Shown in pieces: positions 37,301-46,274 of a DNA stretch of 64,000 nucleotides; positions within the stretch are counted from its first letter, which is position 1; every line of letters starts with the position of its first letter. This stretch comes from Perkinsus marinus ATCC 50983. Its lineage: Eukaryota > Perkinsozoa > Perkinsida > Perkinsidae. The notes beneath the pieces were generated by a model. It was not told the DNA's origin, did no database searches, and saw only the letters and a list, made by a program, of their open reading frames with translations. A program made the translations under genes and the position numbers. Location of the stretch: assembly GCF_000006405.1 (NCBI RefSeq), contig NW_003213081.1, forward strand, positions 299,422 through 363,421, written 5' to 3'.

Positions 37301-40019
37301 CTCTCAACTCTCTGACTGCTCTCTGCACCGAACGTCGGCGGCTTGAACATCTTGGACTCTTCGAGTTGTAGCCTCTGAAGTCGAGGCATGGACGAACTGG
37401 CGTAGTTTTCGAGTCGCTCAAGGAGCAAACTGGAAAACACGTCGCCCACTCTACCTTTGGATCTTGACCTGGACGTAGGCCAGCTTCACACCACCACTGA
37501 CGATCAAAGTACATCTTCAGTTCTGCGTCCCACTTCTCCTTCTGCACCGGAGAAAGCTTACGGATAAGACTATCAGGACGCCAGCTACCTCTGCTCTGCT
37601 GCTGGTCTGGTCGAGTTGAACTGAGAGGCCAGTCAACCAAAAAACGGTATTGCTGATCATCAGTATCCTTAACCACGTAGCCATTAGGATCAACAATCTC
37701 ACATAATTTTTTCAAGGATAACTGATAAGACTGCGCATCGGGCACTTCAAATACTCCATGATCATAAATTCTCTGCAATGCTGCGTCGAGGAAATTCTCA
37801 TTCAACGGTAGCCCATCCAAAGCTTTGCTGATTTCGGCCTCAAATGGATCCCTTGAAGTTATTTTCGCGAAATCCTTAAACGGTTTATTAAACTCACCAG
37901 CAGCGTCTCCCCGCTCCAGTGGATTCACTCGATACTCATCTTCCTGGAGCGTAGCCTCTACTTGGGCAAGTTCTATCACAGGAGCTGCAGATATTTCGAC
38001 CGCTGCTATCGTATTTACGGAAGAATCTCCATCACCACTCAAGAACTCCCGAAGTTGGTCACGCAATGAAACAGCAGTATCTTCCTCGTCAGTATATATT
38101 AATCTCGCTCCCAAAATTCTCAACGCTGCGCGACCCAGAATTACGGGATGTGACAATTCATTCACCATCAATAACGGTAGCAGTACTTCAGATCGAGACT
38201 CTCCAACATAACAGCGGAGAACACATTCTCTTCGCACTATTCGAGCAGTACCATTGGCACAGGTCACAACTATAGGCTTGACGGTCACTATTTTCACATC
38301 TTCAGGGCATTTAATCGATAGTCCATCTGCTTCTGAGGCTCGGACCATCGCTACCGCTGCCCCTGTATCCACAAGGGCTTCATAGTACTCACCTGCAATC
38401 GAAATTCGAACCGTGTCGGGATTAGATAACAGTGAAAGAGACAATGCATCCCTTTCTATCACTAGTTTCTCAGGAGTTCCCGACATTTTTCGATCAACAC
38501 AACCAAGGTCCGCAGCACAAAAGGGAGTTACAGAACAGACTGCACCGTCGATTCCTGGCTGGGGTTCAGCACTAGTAACCGGAGTGGACGCCTTATCTTG
38601 GCAACCGATTTCCACGAGAAAAGCTGGAGTTGAGTGCTTCGATGATGAACCATTACTCTCCACTGCCTTCCCCATCACTCGTGTAACCTGGCCTGATGGA
38701 AGAGGATTCGGGCAGACGTACTGGAGATGCCCACTCTTGCCGCAGCGTTTACATGTTGCAGCTTTGGTGCCTAATCGGCAATCCTTCGTAAGATGCCCCA
38801 AGCCACAAATGCCGCAACGACGGTTCATACCAGCTGGCCGTGCCGCTTGACAAAACTTCCACGTATGACCCGGTTGTTGACATCGACTGCAAATACCATT
38901 AAATCGCGCTGGATTCGAACTGCTCTTAGAATTTTCTCCTTGTGGAACAGACGATACTCCCTGCTTCGAGATAATTGGGTCCTTTCGCTTCTCCTTCCCA
39001 GCCATTCTACGCATTTGTCTGCTCTCGAAATAAATGGCACTACGTCGCAACTCCTCGAAAGATAATGACTCAACGTCGGGCCCCAGACTCTCCAATGAAT
39101 CTAATATTCGAGTATGCATGCCGGCTCTGGCACGGATACATTTATCTAAATCACTATGGGCCCTCCCAGTCATCGCCACTACTAACACACTTTCCATCTC
39201 CACACGAGAGAAGAAACTTTCAACTCGCTCCGCATCCTGCTGCTTCAACGATTCCCATCTCTGTACCATCTCCGAAATCGTCAATGAATTTTTAAACCTC
39301 TTATCGAGATATTCCCAAAGATGCTGTACTACGAATTCGGGTGTCTGATGATCTCGCTGTAACCCCGTGCGGATCATCATCTCTAACTCTGATTTTAACG
39401 CACCCGCAAAGTTCCTCATAATATAATAAACCTCTGCTTTCCCTCTCAGGCCATAAATTTCAATGGCATTCTGGATACGCTCTCTTATTAATCGATAAGG
39501 ACAGCTATCAGTTGGGAAACTCCAGGGAGCTGCTTCTACAACGTCCAATTTAAGCCACGATATGGCGACATCAGTATTCTCTTTCTTCGCACGAGTCCCC
39601 CCACATAGCTTCTCTCTATTCTCTATGAACCCATCAATCGCCCTCTTCAAATCATCAGAACGGCCTTCATACCAGCTCCTTTCTAAACGATGCATTGCTG
39701 CACATTGCTTGGAAAGATATCGAGCTAGATACTCAAACCAGACTTCATCAATGCCCTCAAGGGACGCAGCATCAAGCAGCGATCCATAAACGATCTTAGC
39801 GACGTCAATGTCACGATCCGGTCCTCCTTCATGAAATTCCTCTCTCCCGGAAACCCATCGTTGATACTTTCCTCTCAATCTTGAGATCTCTCTCATAAAT
39901 TCGCTCGAGGTAGTACATTCCAAATTAATGCTTTGGATCTCTGCACTGACGTCAACAGCCGGTAGACGGGTTGGCACCACGCCCGCAACTATATCGGCGA
40001 ATCCTGCATCGGGTACCAT
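34350..40019 (-). CDS. Intact gag-pol polyprotein of an LTR-type retrotransposon (1889 residues)
   Basis: One uninterrupted frame, starting at the first ATG after a stop codon. Domains in order with rough positions: gag; three zinc knuckles at about 375-430 (CSRCQQPGHTWKFC, CGICGLGHLTKDC, CKRCGKSGHLQYVC); aspartic protease with LVDTGAAVAMV near 550; reverse transcriptase with QMDASKAFYRI near 920, FGLAIGPNALES and a VMDDYLI catalytic box near 990 (Met-Asp-Asp rather than Tyr-x-Asp-Asp); RNase H with IAVDASNSGYGIE near 1150; integrase with an HHCC zinc domain (HHVRGHVGVD ... CAAC) near 1475-1495, then core aspartates and Glu (VTDLLSRYC, TDLGSNLIS, GGFYEVAHLHL); and a basic C-terminal module. 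The PR-RT-RH-IN order fits Ty3/gypsy or BEL/Pao; the RT motifs do not let me choose. Frame integrity suggests a recent insertion or continued selection. No host-like short introns interrupt it. Confidence 0.9.
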   Translation of the reverse strand: MVPDAGFADIVAGVVPTRLPAVDVSAEIQSINLECTTSSEFMREISRLRGKYQRWVSGREEFHEGGPDRDIDVAKIVYGSLLDAASLEGIDEVWFEYLARYLSKQCAAMHRLERSWYEGRSDDLKRAIDGFIENREKLCGGTRAKKENTDVAISWLKLDVVEAAPWSFPTDSCPYRLIRERIQNAIEIYGLRGKAEVYYIMRNFAGALKSELEMMIRTGLQRDHQTPEFVVQHLWEYLDKRFKNSLTISEMVQRWESLKQQDAERVESFFSRVEMESVLVVAMTGRAHSDLDKCIRARAGMHTRILDSLESLGPDVESLSFEELRRSAIYFESRQMRRMAGKEKRKDPIISKQGVSSVPQGENSKSSSNPARFNGICSRCQQPGHTWKFCQAARPAGMNRRCGICGLGHLTKDCRLGTKAATCKRCGKSGHLQYVCPNPLPSGQVTRVMGKAVESNGSSSKHSTPAFLVEIGCQDKASTPVTSAEPQPGIDGAVCSVTPFCAADLGCVDRKMSGTPEKLVIERDALSLSLLSNPDTVRISIAGEYYEALVDTGAAVAMVRASEADGLSIKCPEDVKIVTVKPIVVTCANGTARIVRRECVLRCYVGESRSEVLLPLLMVNELSHPVILGRAALRILGARLIYTDEEDTAVSLRDQLREFLSGDGDSSVNTIAAVEISAAPVIELAQVEATLQEDEYRVNPLERGDAAGEFNKPFKDFAKITSRDPFEAEISKALDGLPLNENFLDAALQRIYDHGVFEVPDAQSYQLSLKKLCEIVDPNGYVVKDTDDQQYRFLVDWPLSSTRPDQQQSRGSWRPDSLIRKLSPVQKEKWDAELKMYFDRQWWCEAGLRPGQDPKVEWATCFPVCSLSDSKTTPVRPCLDFRGYNSKSPRCSSRRRSVQRAVRELRAKLYPQAIVEQMDASKAFYRIAVNKILYIDCGRSDLSNSLKATNRLAFGLAIGPNALESIGDILFAILRAKFPMVEVVRVMDDYLIISPNSKVRSMWNRDMIALFSKVGFELPESKRSLWGHSEDQFCRWLGADWKWDPKGVLSVRRLPIENGELQTTRRGIFAVAGRYLDITRSAGEAQCRAHCDVARQIAGRCTGNWDDEIDSKAEQSCRKHLQAAEMIWQQLNGAVPIIKGAKNLRIAVDASNSGYGIEIWVPAAQLASSVELHPTGWVSVYAESKLFPYGCTWHANRRELYGILMAFIAVIDQMQSEWWDSLKSIEICSDSLVSIRRMRSSSHKIHGIEQLSIARLRSSIDEAVEELRLLGVGITFSHHSHNSFYINRVDILSRISEDLPPSNILTNIDCEVDEFTSYEVPIMASDVIDFHYPYSLLIPTIESIPLLQKFLTLYESFQAWRGRGPTDLSEVVRRFLIKQQDCDPQAREAKKVLESSMDPNSFKASLPPSLYHYIRHCILLNGVLCKVESWDEDESLKIVLPRPTASSLLEDLTNYYHHVRGHVGVDATYRHLRKVFWAPALRKSVKGVVRSCAACLVTAPLKKLRHESHLKCPSSPFEVIGCDLVGPLVPGAIQTGGSSGARWILTVTDLLSRYCLLFPLSDISTSSICKVLEREVFLVYRAPATLITDLGSNLISYAFDALCAYYACTHLTLPVRHPSSGGFYEVAHLHLVRCLRRCLQGRKSSSWPELLRLIQASMNNTIDEATGLTPHHIVFGFDAVLPFENMLMSSLPQQALTIDSIKEYMSYPNETRCGVVLNAVKKLEKSRQRMTKNWRDEWRKRRSATVGPVIRPIYEIGRKVLVYQPVSHKLDAMWVPGVVTRHLGKECVEVKFSDGSVQVYHKDHIKDDSGLSQTQDPRLRVCTSLPHNKRTSGRVGRNILGDTVKRVPSRSLHNWVITFRSSLLSVRLRATFARRPKFWYRSSTHLMLC
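34394..34420. repeat. 10-bp perfect hairpin in the 3' end of the gag-pol ORF
   Basis: GTCTGCGTGC (34394-34403), loop GAAAGTA, GCACGCAGAC (34411-34420). It sits 45-70 nt before the stop codon on the coding (minus) strand and could be an RNA structure near the 3' end of the element transcript. Confidence 0.8.
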
Positions 40020-40052
40020 TTGTTAGGAGATTGTGGGAACTCAACAAGATAA

Positions 40053-40081
40053 CTTGAGCCTTGAGCCAAGATGGCTACAGA
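40053..40081 (-). other. Dinoflagellate/perkinsozoan spliced-leader match plus partial second copy
   Basis: Read on the minus strand, 40080 down to 40060 is CTG followed by TAGCCATCTTGGCTCAAG. The known dinoflagellate leader ends CCGTAGCCATTTTGGCTCAAG in two overlapping parts (CCGTAGCCATTT, TTTTGGCTCAAG), so there are two differences. It is followed directly by GCTCAAG (40059-40053), a truncated second leader end. The leader ends 40 nt upstream of the gag-pol ATG on the same strand. Genomic leader relics are known in dinoflagellates as signs of re-integrated trans-spliced mRNA. Confidence 0.75.
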
Positions 40082-40213
40082 TACCTCTCCTCTAGTGCGC
40101 AAAGACTGCTGAAGTACTCAAAGCAACCACCGAGGAAGATTAGCTATGAGACTAAATGCGCACGCCCAAAAGTGCTCGCGTACAGAGCAACACATCTGAG
40201 CAACTTATAACAA

Positions 40214-40493
40214 TGCTTTCATCTGAAACAACTAATCTTTCATGGCTTTGGAAATTCACTTTTTTAGGCAGATTCGTTTAATGCCCGTGGTCGTGGCATG
40301 AAGAAGCACAGTGGGAGCGAGCACACAGCGCTGCGGAGCGAAGACGGTGTCCGGACTGAGCACTCACAATATCATGTATAAACGGAGTCCGAACGTATTA
40401 GCTTCAGCATATGATTCAACTACCTCTTACTCAGATGGGAAATACGCTGGGCAAGACTTTACGAAAGTACAATGTGAGCCAGGGGCCAAGACT
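40214..40493 (+). repeat. 280-bp direct repeat, copy 1
   Basis: Identical by eye to 40788-41067 (offset 574 bp), beginning TGCTTTCATCTGAAACAACT and ending GCCAGGGGCCAAGACT. The second copy stops exactly at the 100-N gap. Confidence 0.9.
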
Positions 40494-40787
40494 TGCAGTA
40501 GCTGGGCTACACCTTCGGCTGAGGCACTGTTTCCGGGTTGAGCACCATGTGCGCAACACGTAGCCTGTTTTCCTGAGTATTTCGACAACAATCGCTTGCT
40601 TCTGGTCACTGACCAACTCGGTAACTTTTTCTGGAAACCTCAAGAGTTTTGTAGAACGAGTTTTGAGAAATGCCAACTCGAAGAAGGGTTGAAATACAAG
40701 GCGTACTGTAAAACGTTACCGGGACGGGGTCTGTTCTTCACCTGAGCATCGGCTATTCAATAAAAAGCTACCGGGCAGGCGTTTCCG

Positions 40788-41067
40788 TGCTTTCATCTGA
40801 AACAACTAATCTTTCATGGCTTTGGAAATTCACTTTTTTAGGCAGATTCGTTTAATGCCCGTGGTCGTGGCATGAAGAAGCACAGTGGGAGCGAGCACAC
40901 AGCGCTGCGGAGCGAAGACGGTGTCCGGACTGAGCACTCACAATATCATGTATAAACGGAGTCCGAACGTATTAGCTTCAGCATATGATTCAACTACCTC
41001 TTACTCAGATGGGAAATACGCTGGGCAAGACTTTACGAAAGTACAATGTGAGCCAGGGGCCAAGACT
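40788..41067 (+). repeat. 280-bp direct repeat, copy 2, ending at the scaffold gap
   Basis: Exact second copy of 40214-40493, abutting the N run. Either a tandem unit of about 574 bp or a contig end overlapping its neighbour and not merged by the assembler. Confidence 0.9.
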
Positions 41068-41167
41068 NNNNNNNNNNNNNNNNNNNNNNNNNNNNNNNNN
41101 NNNNNNNNNNNNNNNNNNNNNNNNNNNNNNNNNNNNNNNNNNNNNNNNNNNNNNNNNNNNNNNNNNN
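41068..41167. other. Assembly gap of 100 N
   Basis: One hundred unknown bases directly after the duplicated segment. Confidence 0.98.
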
Positions 41168-41503
41168 GGAATGCTCTTGATTGTAGTGCCTATGGTAATG
41201 TTCCTGTTCGAGATCCAAATAGACATCGAGTTATAGTCGTTTCCAAGGAGTAAGGGGAAAGCAGTAGCAGTGATACATCAAACTGTTGGTGGCATCCAAG
41301 AGTTTCTCGATGGGAGTCTGTACTCGGGTTGTTATCCAACTTGTGTTCTCTCTAAAGTAACAGCTGAGGTTGCAACTGAGGAGTATGTTCATGATGCTGA
41401 GCCAGAGGAAGGGATTCAAGTGCACAGACTTCAATGCGGATTGCTTCTCTTCAGATCGGCACGCGTGAGGATATATATCATTATTACTATTGAGTTATCA
41501 TAA
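41168..41503 (+). CDS. Partial hypothetical gene after the gap
   Basis: Plus-strand frames NALDCSAYGNVPVRDPNRHR with VIVVSKE, then QTVGGIQEFLDGSLYSGCYP with TCVLSKVTAEVATEEYVHDA, possibly joined by a short intron near 41250. The 5' part is lost in the gap. No family is recognised. Confidence 0.3.
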
Positions 41504-41900
41504 TAATACCATTATCAGCGCCCATGCGGTCATTATATGTACACTGGAGTTCGGAAGTGTAGGTATGTATTTCATGGAAGTAGCATCTTCTGAAACACCT
41601 TGAATACTTCTTCATGATGTGAAACAATCGATAGAGAATAGGATAATTCGTCTTAATAACCTCGTATGTGTAGGTGAGGTGTTCAGAGATATGTTGCGGT
41701 GATCGTATATGTTAGTCGCATTATGACTGTTCATGTTGTGTTCATAGAGTTATCGGGATGAACTGTACTTATACTTTCTGCGTTGGGGCCTGTCGGGGCC
41801 TATACCCCTTCTTGCTACCATAAAGAAGACCATGATGTTGTTGTATTCCTCTCTCCCCATCATACTCAGAAACTCAATAGAAGTGACTTCATGAAATTAA

Positions 41901-43713
41901 TCATTTAAGTTCACGCCAGTAAGTTAGAAACAATTCAAGACCAATGATAACAGCATCTACAGCTACCAACCAGATGACCCATATCTAAGATCGTAGAAGA
42001 TACAAACTAGGTCCAGACTATGACTACAACCTACTTCAAGATTGTTACCATGGGCTACATGTAGTTCCTCCTGTATCATAGTATACATATCATTCAATAC
42101 CTCCATACGCTGAATAGACGATCTTACCGGCTCAATACCATTCCTCTCTGAAGTTTATATTTCCACGCATCACTCTCTAGTAGTAAATGCCCACATAACA
42201 AGCCCGTTTATAGAGGAGTGTACAAGTGGGAATTAGCACATGAAGTGTTACCTGATTTAGTATTTCAACTCGTCTATTAATATCCATATATCGTCTGGAT
42301 TTATCATAAACTGCTTCGTATTCGTTGAAGTCCCTACCCAAAGAGGAGTACCTTAGGCTACTCCTAGTATGACTCACCAGAACACATCTGGAGTACCCAA
42401 CATATCACTGTATACATTTAGATCACAGCGTTGTACGAATAGATTGCCCATCTGACAAGATGATGAAGAAGTCGGACTATCAGGGAGTATGCTGGTGATG
42501 CCGTTCAAAATTAAAGTATGCAGGTTCCAACTGTATTGTCTATCAACACTCCAAGATTGATCTTCATTATCACGTGGTCTCCATCCAATAAGTCTCACCC
42601 GCTGAGCAACTTCCTTCTTCCCTATTCCCACAGTCCCCGTCCTGGTCATCGTCTCGGGTACATCAGTAGTTCCTACAATACTAATCCGTAAACGTTGTTT
42701 CATGTCATACTTTCGATAGCCCCATCCAGCATCGTTTCAAAAGCATCAACTCTAACACTTTGAGCGAGGGAGTAGCTGTGAGCCAATCGTTCCATTAAAG
42801 AACTGTAAAGGGCAGCAGCATACAGGAAGACCAACTGCTCTGGAGGCCTCACCTCCATCCACCCGAAGCTGATAGTCTTATGTTATCATGAGCTATGGGC
42901 CTCCTCGAAGGATGATCACGATGATGGGCTGCCTCGGGTTCGCCACTATCCTCAGCAGTAGCAGCAGCACTCGTGGTGGCTTCTATAAAGGGCTGATATG
43001 AAAGGCATGTAGGGAGGGACCATGGAGGAGTACCACCTCTGTAGTGTAACGCATGTAGTCGTGTTCAGGCTGAGATAGAGGCTTCTTCACTAGTGGTTTA
43101 ACCAAATCGACTATAGTACCCAACTGAGAGGGCACTTCCATGCGGAAGGTCCCCGGATCGAATCCCCCCGAGGGCTTACCTGATTATCAGACGCTCCCCA
43201 GACTACAACACATCCGAAGGAGAAGAGAAAACAGTCTAAACTGTTGGCACAAACGGTTAAATACAATACCTGATGGAAACATGAGTCATAGGGCATCGAA
43301 AGCACTGTACTCGTTTCTCTATTGATACGGCATCAGTTACAAGATCACCACCAACGAGGCCGGCAGCAGGACCTATATCTAAAATAAGTATGCATATACA
43401 TTATCGACCTAAACTGTATCTTGCAGAGTTGAAGCTAAGATACTCCTTACAGCTGTCTCTGGATCCAGCTTGAATCTGAGTCCATCCCATTTTGATCTCA
43501 TCTAGATCAATAGATTCCCCAATGCATACTGCAGCAACACGACCATACGCCTCTGGTTGGGGGTATACTACACCAACCACATTGTAAGAGACCAACTCAT
43601 GCATATATATTACAATAGACGTTCTTCCCACCAGCCCTTCTACGACGATATGCTGGTAACTCCCTAAAAGGATACACATCCGCATCCTCGAAAGTACCGA
43701 GATTAGAGCCCAT
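41901..43713 (-). CDS. RMD1/RMND1 family protein (DUF155)
   Basis: Multi-exon gene from ATG 43711-43713 (MGSNLGTFEDADVYPFRELP) to TGA 41901-41903. Segments match the DUF155 family in order: GRVAAVCIGESIDLDEI; DCFLFSFGCVVVWGASDNQ (the family Gly-Val-Val-Val-x-Trp-Gly box); LGTIVDLVKPLVKKPL; LMERLAHSYSLAQSVRVDAF (family LAxSxALAQS helix); GNLFVQRCDLNVYSDMLGTP then DVFW; DFNEYEAVYDKSRRYMDINR then RVEILNQ; MEVLNDMYTMIQEEL; and a C-terminal membrane helix WVIWLVAVDAVIIGLELFL. RMND1 and fungal Rmd proteins of this family are membrane proteins; the mitochondrial member supports translation at the inner membrane. Targeting is not clear here. The intron at 43124-43179 carries an antisense tRNA-like core. 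Confidence 0.8.
43124..43179 (-). other. 56-nt intron with tRNA-like core, antisense orientation
   Basis: Begins GTAAGCCCTCGG and ends CCCTCTCAG on the minus strand. On the plus strand it reads GCACTTCCATGCGG, then GGTCCCCGGATCGAATCCCC, like the anticodon arm plus T-arm of a tRNA-Gly(TCC). It separates GASDNQ and LGTIVDLV of RMD1 in phase 0. Confidence 0.8.
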
Positions 43714-44500
43714 TGTATGTAAGTCATATTAAGAACCCCTATAGACCGACTACAACTCTAGTGAAGCGTGAACTCATCAATAGTACAGTGTATTGATCGA
43801 AGAGGATAATGAGAGGGGGTAAGCAGTATTCTACATCTCTATACAGTGATATACCTCACAGTACGTTGAAACAGAACGACGAGTGATCCGATCGGAATTT
43901 TTCTCCCACTTGTGTAAACGCTTCCAAATGAGTCCCCCTGCATTATTACATAAGCCTCTCCCCCTCAGGTCTGATCACATCAGGTGGTCCACTCCGATAC
44001 TCCCTAGGTGAGTATGCAGCAGTGCGGGCATTCTAATACCAACAACAGTGGCGTCCTTCCCCACTGCTATACCCTTACCTCACGCCTCTCCCTCAACTCT
44101 AGGTTCCTATTACGGCTAAAACTCCTTCCCCTACCACGATGGGACTCTTCTGTTGTTGAGCGGTATAGAGGGATGTCCATAGTGAATCTTGCGCATCATC
44201 ACGTTACTAGGACCGATCTTGCAATATCTTGCATTCTTGCAATTCCTCAATTCTCCCTCCATCGCTATAGCGCAATCGATCGGTGTTCCCCTAGACGTGA
44301 TCCGAGGCTTTTGAGGGGATAGAGTGTTCGTGAGGTTGGACCTTGGCTATGGTAGGATACGGGGGAACCTTAGATAAGCTAGTCCTTGCTCAGTTTGGAT
44401 ATTGGTGCGGGAGGTATCTTAGGTTGGAGTAGGTTAGATATGGAATAGGTTGGTGGTAAGGTGTTGCTTATCAGAGAGTTCGTTAGCCACCTAAGCCACT
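43714..44500. other. No recognised gene; S29 promoter region at the right end
   Basis: Between RMD1 and the S29 start. A Leu/Arg-rich plus-strand frame (44008-44322) has no family features. The 170 nt before 44501 are purine-rich with repeated TAGGTTGG-like segments. Confidence 0.35.
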
Positions 44501-44659
44501 ATGCCGGATCTCTATATGACTCGTCCCCGTAACTTCGGCCCTGGTTCTCGTCAATGCCGTGTGTGCTCCAACCAGCACGGTCTTATCCGCAAGTACGGCC
44601 TTATGATGTGCCGTCAATGCTTTAGGGAGAAGGCCAACGATATTGGATTCCACAAGTAA
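44501..44659 (+). CDS. RPS29: Small ribosomal subunit protein S29 (uS14)
   Basis: Intronless frame of 52 residues starting [20 protein letters not shown]. The four zinc-binding cysteines are present as CRVC...CRQC with 14 residues between the pairs, and the family tail [10 protein letters not shown] is intact. Length is close to that of other eukaryotic S29 proteins (about 56). It is part of the 40S head near the decoding site. It stands out as one of the few genes of the window without an intron. Confidence 0.97.
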   Translation: MPDLYMTRPRNFGPGSRQCRVCSNQHGLIRKYGLMMCRQCFREKANDIGFHK

Positions 44660-45303
44660 TAGCAATAATAATACACACATTCCATAGTCATCTATTACTA
44701 CTACTATAGGTACCGATAAATACGAGAATCGGCAGTGATTATGGGATAGTAGTACGACGACAAGTTGGCTACAAGGCTACATTCTCTTGAATCCTCCTAC
44801 TGTTGTGTTGAAGTATATATCATAGGGTGGAAGGGCGTTTCATTTTATCTTGATAACACTCTCATCTCACCCTCGCGAGTGGAAGTGTTTTCCAATCATT
44901 CTCACTTTGACCAGGTTTGGGATTGCAATATGGGATAAGCCAACAAATCATAGTATATTCAGAAACATCATTAAGGCATCATCATGGTAGTTGAATCTTC
45001 CTCCTATTAGAATGCATTCTCAACATAAAAGACAACTGCTGATGCTTCAACTTCGATGCTTCAATACTTTTCTCTATCCTTCTTATCTCACTCGCGCTTA
45101 TATGTATCCATTTCCGTACCAACTCATTTCCAATTGCCTTAAGCACAGTATGATGGGTCTTATGGGGTGTATGCAAACTGTACCTACCAATAACAACCTC
45201 AGGAGAGGAGTCATCATGAACTACTTATGAACTACTCCCAACCTACGTCTCAAAGCAGTTAACAAGCTGTGGTGCCGTTAGACCAGGACATGCAAAGGTT
45301 ATA
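44660..45303. other. No recognised gene
   Basis: Downstream of S29. A plus-strand frame at 44991-45230 is rich in Leu, His and Gln, with no family match and no supporting splice sites. Confidence 0.35.
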
Positions 45304-46066
45304 ATGTCTTCCGCTTTGGAGAGCATCTCGGTCTCGACAGGTGTAACCAGACGTTGTGGTACTACCAGTGGTGATGACGATGATACTACTACTGGTCTGT
45401 GTACTACTTACCCATCACTTCGTCCTCCTTCCTCTTCCCTCCTTCCTCATCTCCCTTATTTAGTTGTGTCCATATTCTACCCAAACTACCCACAGCTATC
45501 GCAACTACCGAAACTACTCTATTCCTAGCTGCTATTGCATCCACTGGTGCCACAGGTCTGTTCTTATTATTCAACCCAGTAGTACCTACACATTACCTCC
45601 TACTACTACTCACCATCTTATACTATTACGTTCTCTTTGGAGCCTATGTAGGATAACATCATCATCCCTAACAACTTCCTCATCCTCTTGTCCAAGACCC
45701 ATCATCGAAGTAGCATCCAGGACGGACATCCCCTCTACTACTACCTACTACTACCAATACCTTATCTCCACCTATTCTAACGCTATCGTTACCTCTTCCC
45801 CTAGTTCCGTCTCATTCTCTGCTTCCAGATCCACATCCATCGTAGAGACATCTTCCCCATCATCATCATCATCACCCTTCTCAGCACTAAAGCCTACCTT
45901 CATAAGCTCCTCAGGCCCCTCAGGAGGCTCCCGTCGAGCCGGTGGCTATAACACATCATACACCATAAGCATCAGCGATACGAGCCACCTGTTTATTCAG
46001 CCGCATCCTGGGTACCGGACCAGGCACTGTGCTACGAAGCACGTTGGAGTCTCGATCAAGTGCTAG
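45304..46066 (+). CDS. Putative membrane protein with Ser-rich tail
   Basis: Plus-strand exons beginning MSSALESISVSTG. A central exon encodes two hydrophobic helices (TTLFLAAIASTGATGLFLLF and HYLLLLLTILYYYVLFGAY), then an intron ending ATCGAAG leads to a Ser/Thr-rich tail (SRTDIPSTTTYYYQYLISTY, a Ser run, SGPSGGSRRAGGYNTSYTIS). Exon borders are approximate. No family is recognised. Confidence 0.4.
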
Positions 46067-46120
46067 TAGGAACTAAATGGACATAGTACTGTGCATGGTG
46101 TAGGGAACAGCAGCATCAAA

Positions 46121-46149
46121 GGATGATGATGATGATGATGATGATGATG
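46121..46149. repeat. (GAT)n microsatellite
   Basis: Nine or more GAT units, followed after a short interruption by a shorter GATGATGAT block. Confidence 0.9.
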
Positions 46150-46274
46150 CAAGGATGATGATGCAGGGATGGTAATCGCGGTTGCGAGGGTACATGATCA
46201 GCGACCTCATATCGTACTATCACCATCGGAGTGTGAAAATTTTGAGGAAATTTTATGCACAGTTCTACCCGAAT

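Larger units (their letters stand above)
34350..40081 (-). mobile_element. Retrotransposon with spliced-leader-like 5' end and no recognisable LTR pair
   Basis: Comprises the gag-pol ORF plus a 5' leader with a trans-spliced-leader match. By eye, sequence left of 34350 shows no match to sequence right of 40020, so no LTR pair could be identified. Left of the ORF lies the perfect 12-bp palindrome GAGACCGGTCTC (near 34319-34334). Element borders are therefore not defined; 40081 is only the outer end of the leader match. Confidence 0.6.

Noticed and set aside
40214-41067. Reading the 280-bp duplication as the LTR pair of the retrotransposon
   Set aside because: Both copies lie on the same side of the gag-pol ORF, and no copy is seen on the other side near 34 kb.
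44483-44680. Minus-strand protein opposite S29
   Set aside because: It is the antisense shadow of the conserved ribosomal protein gene.
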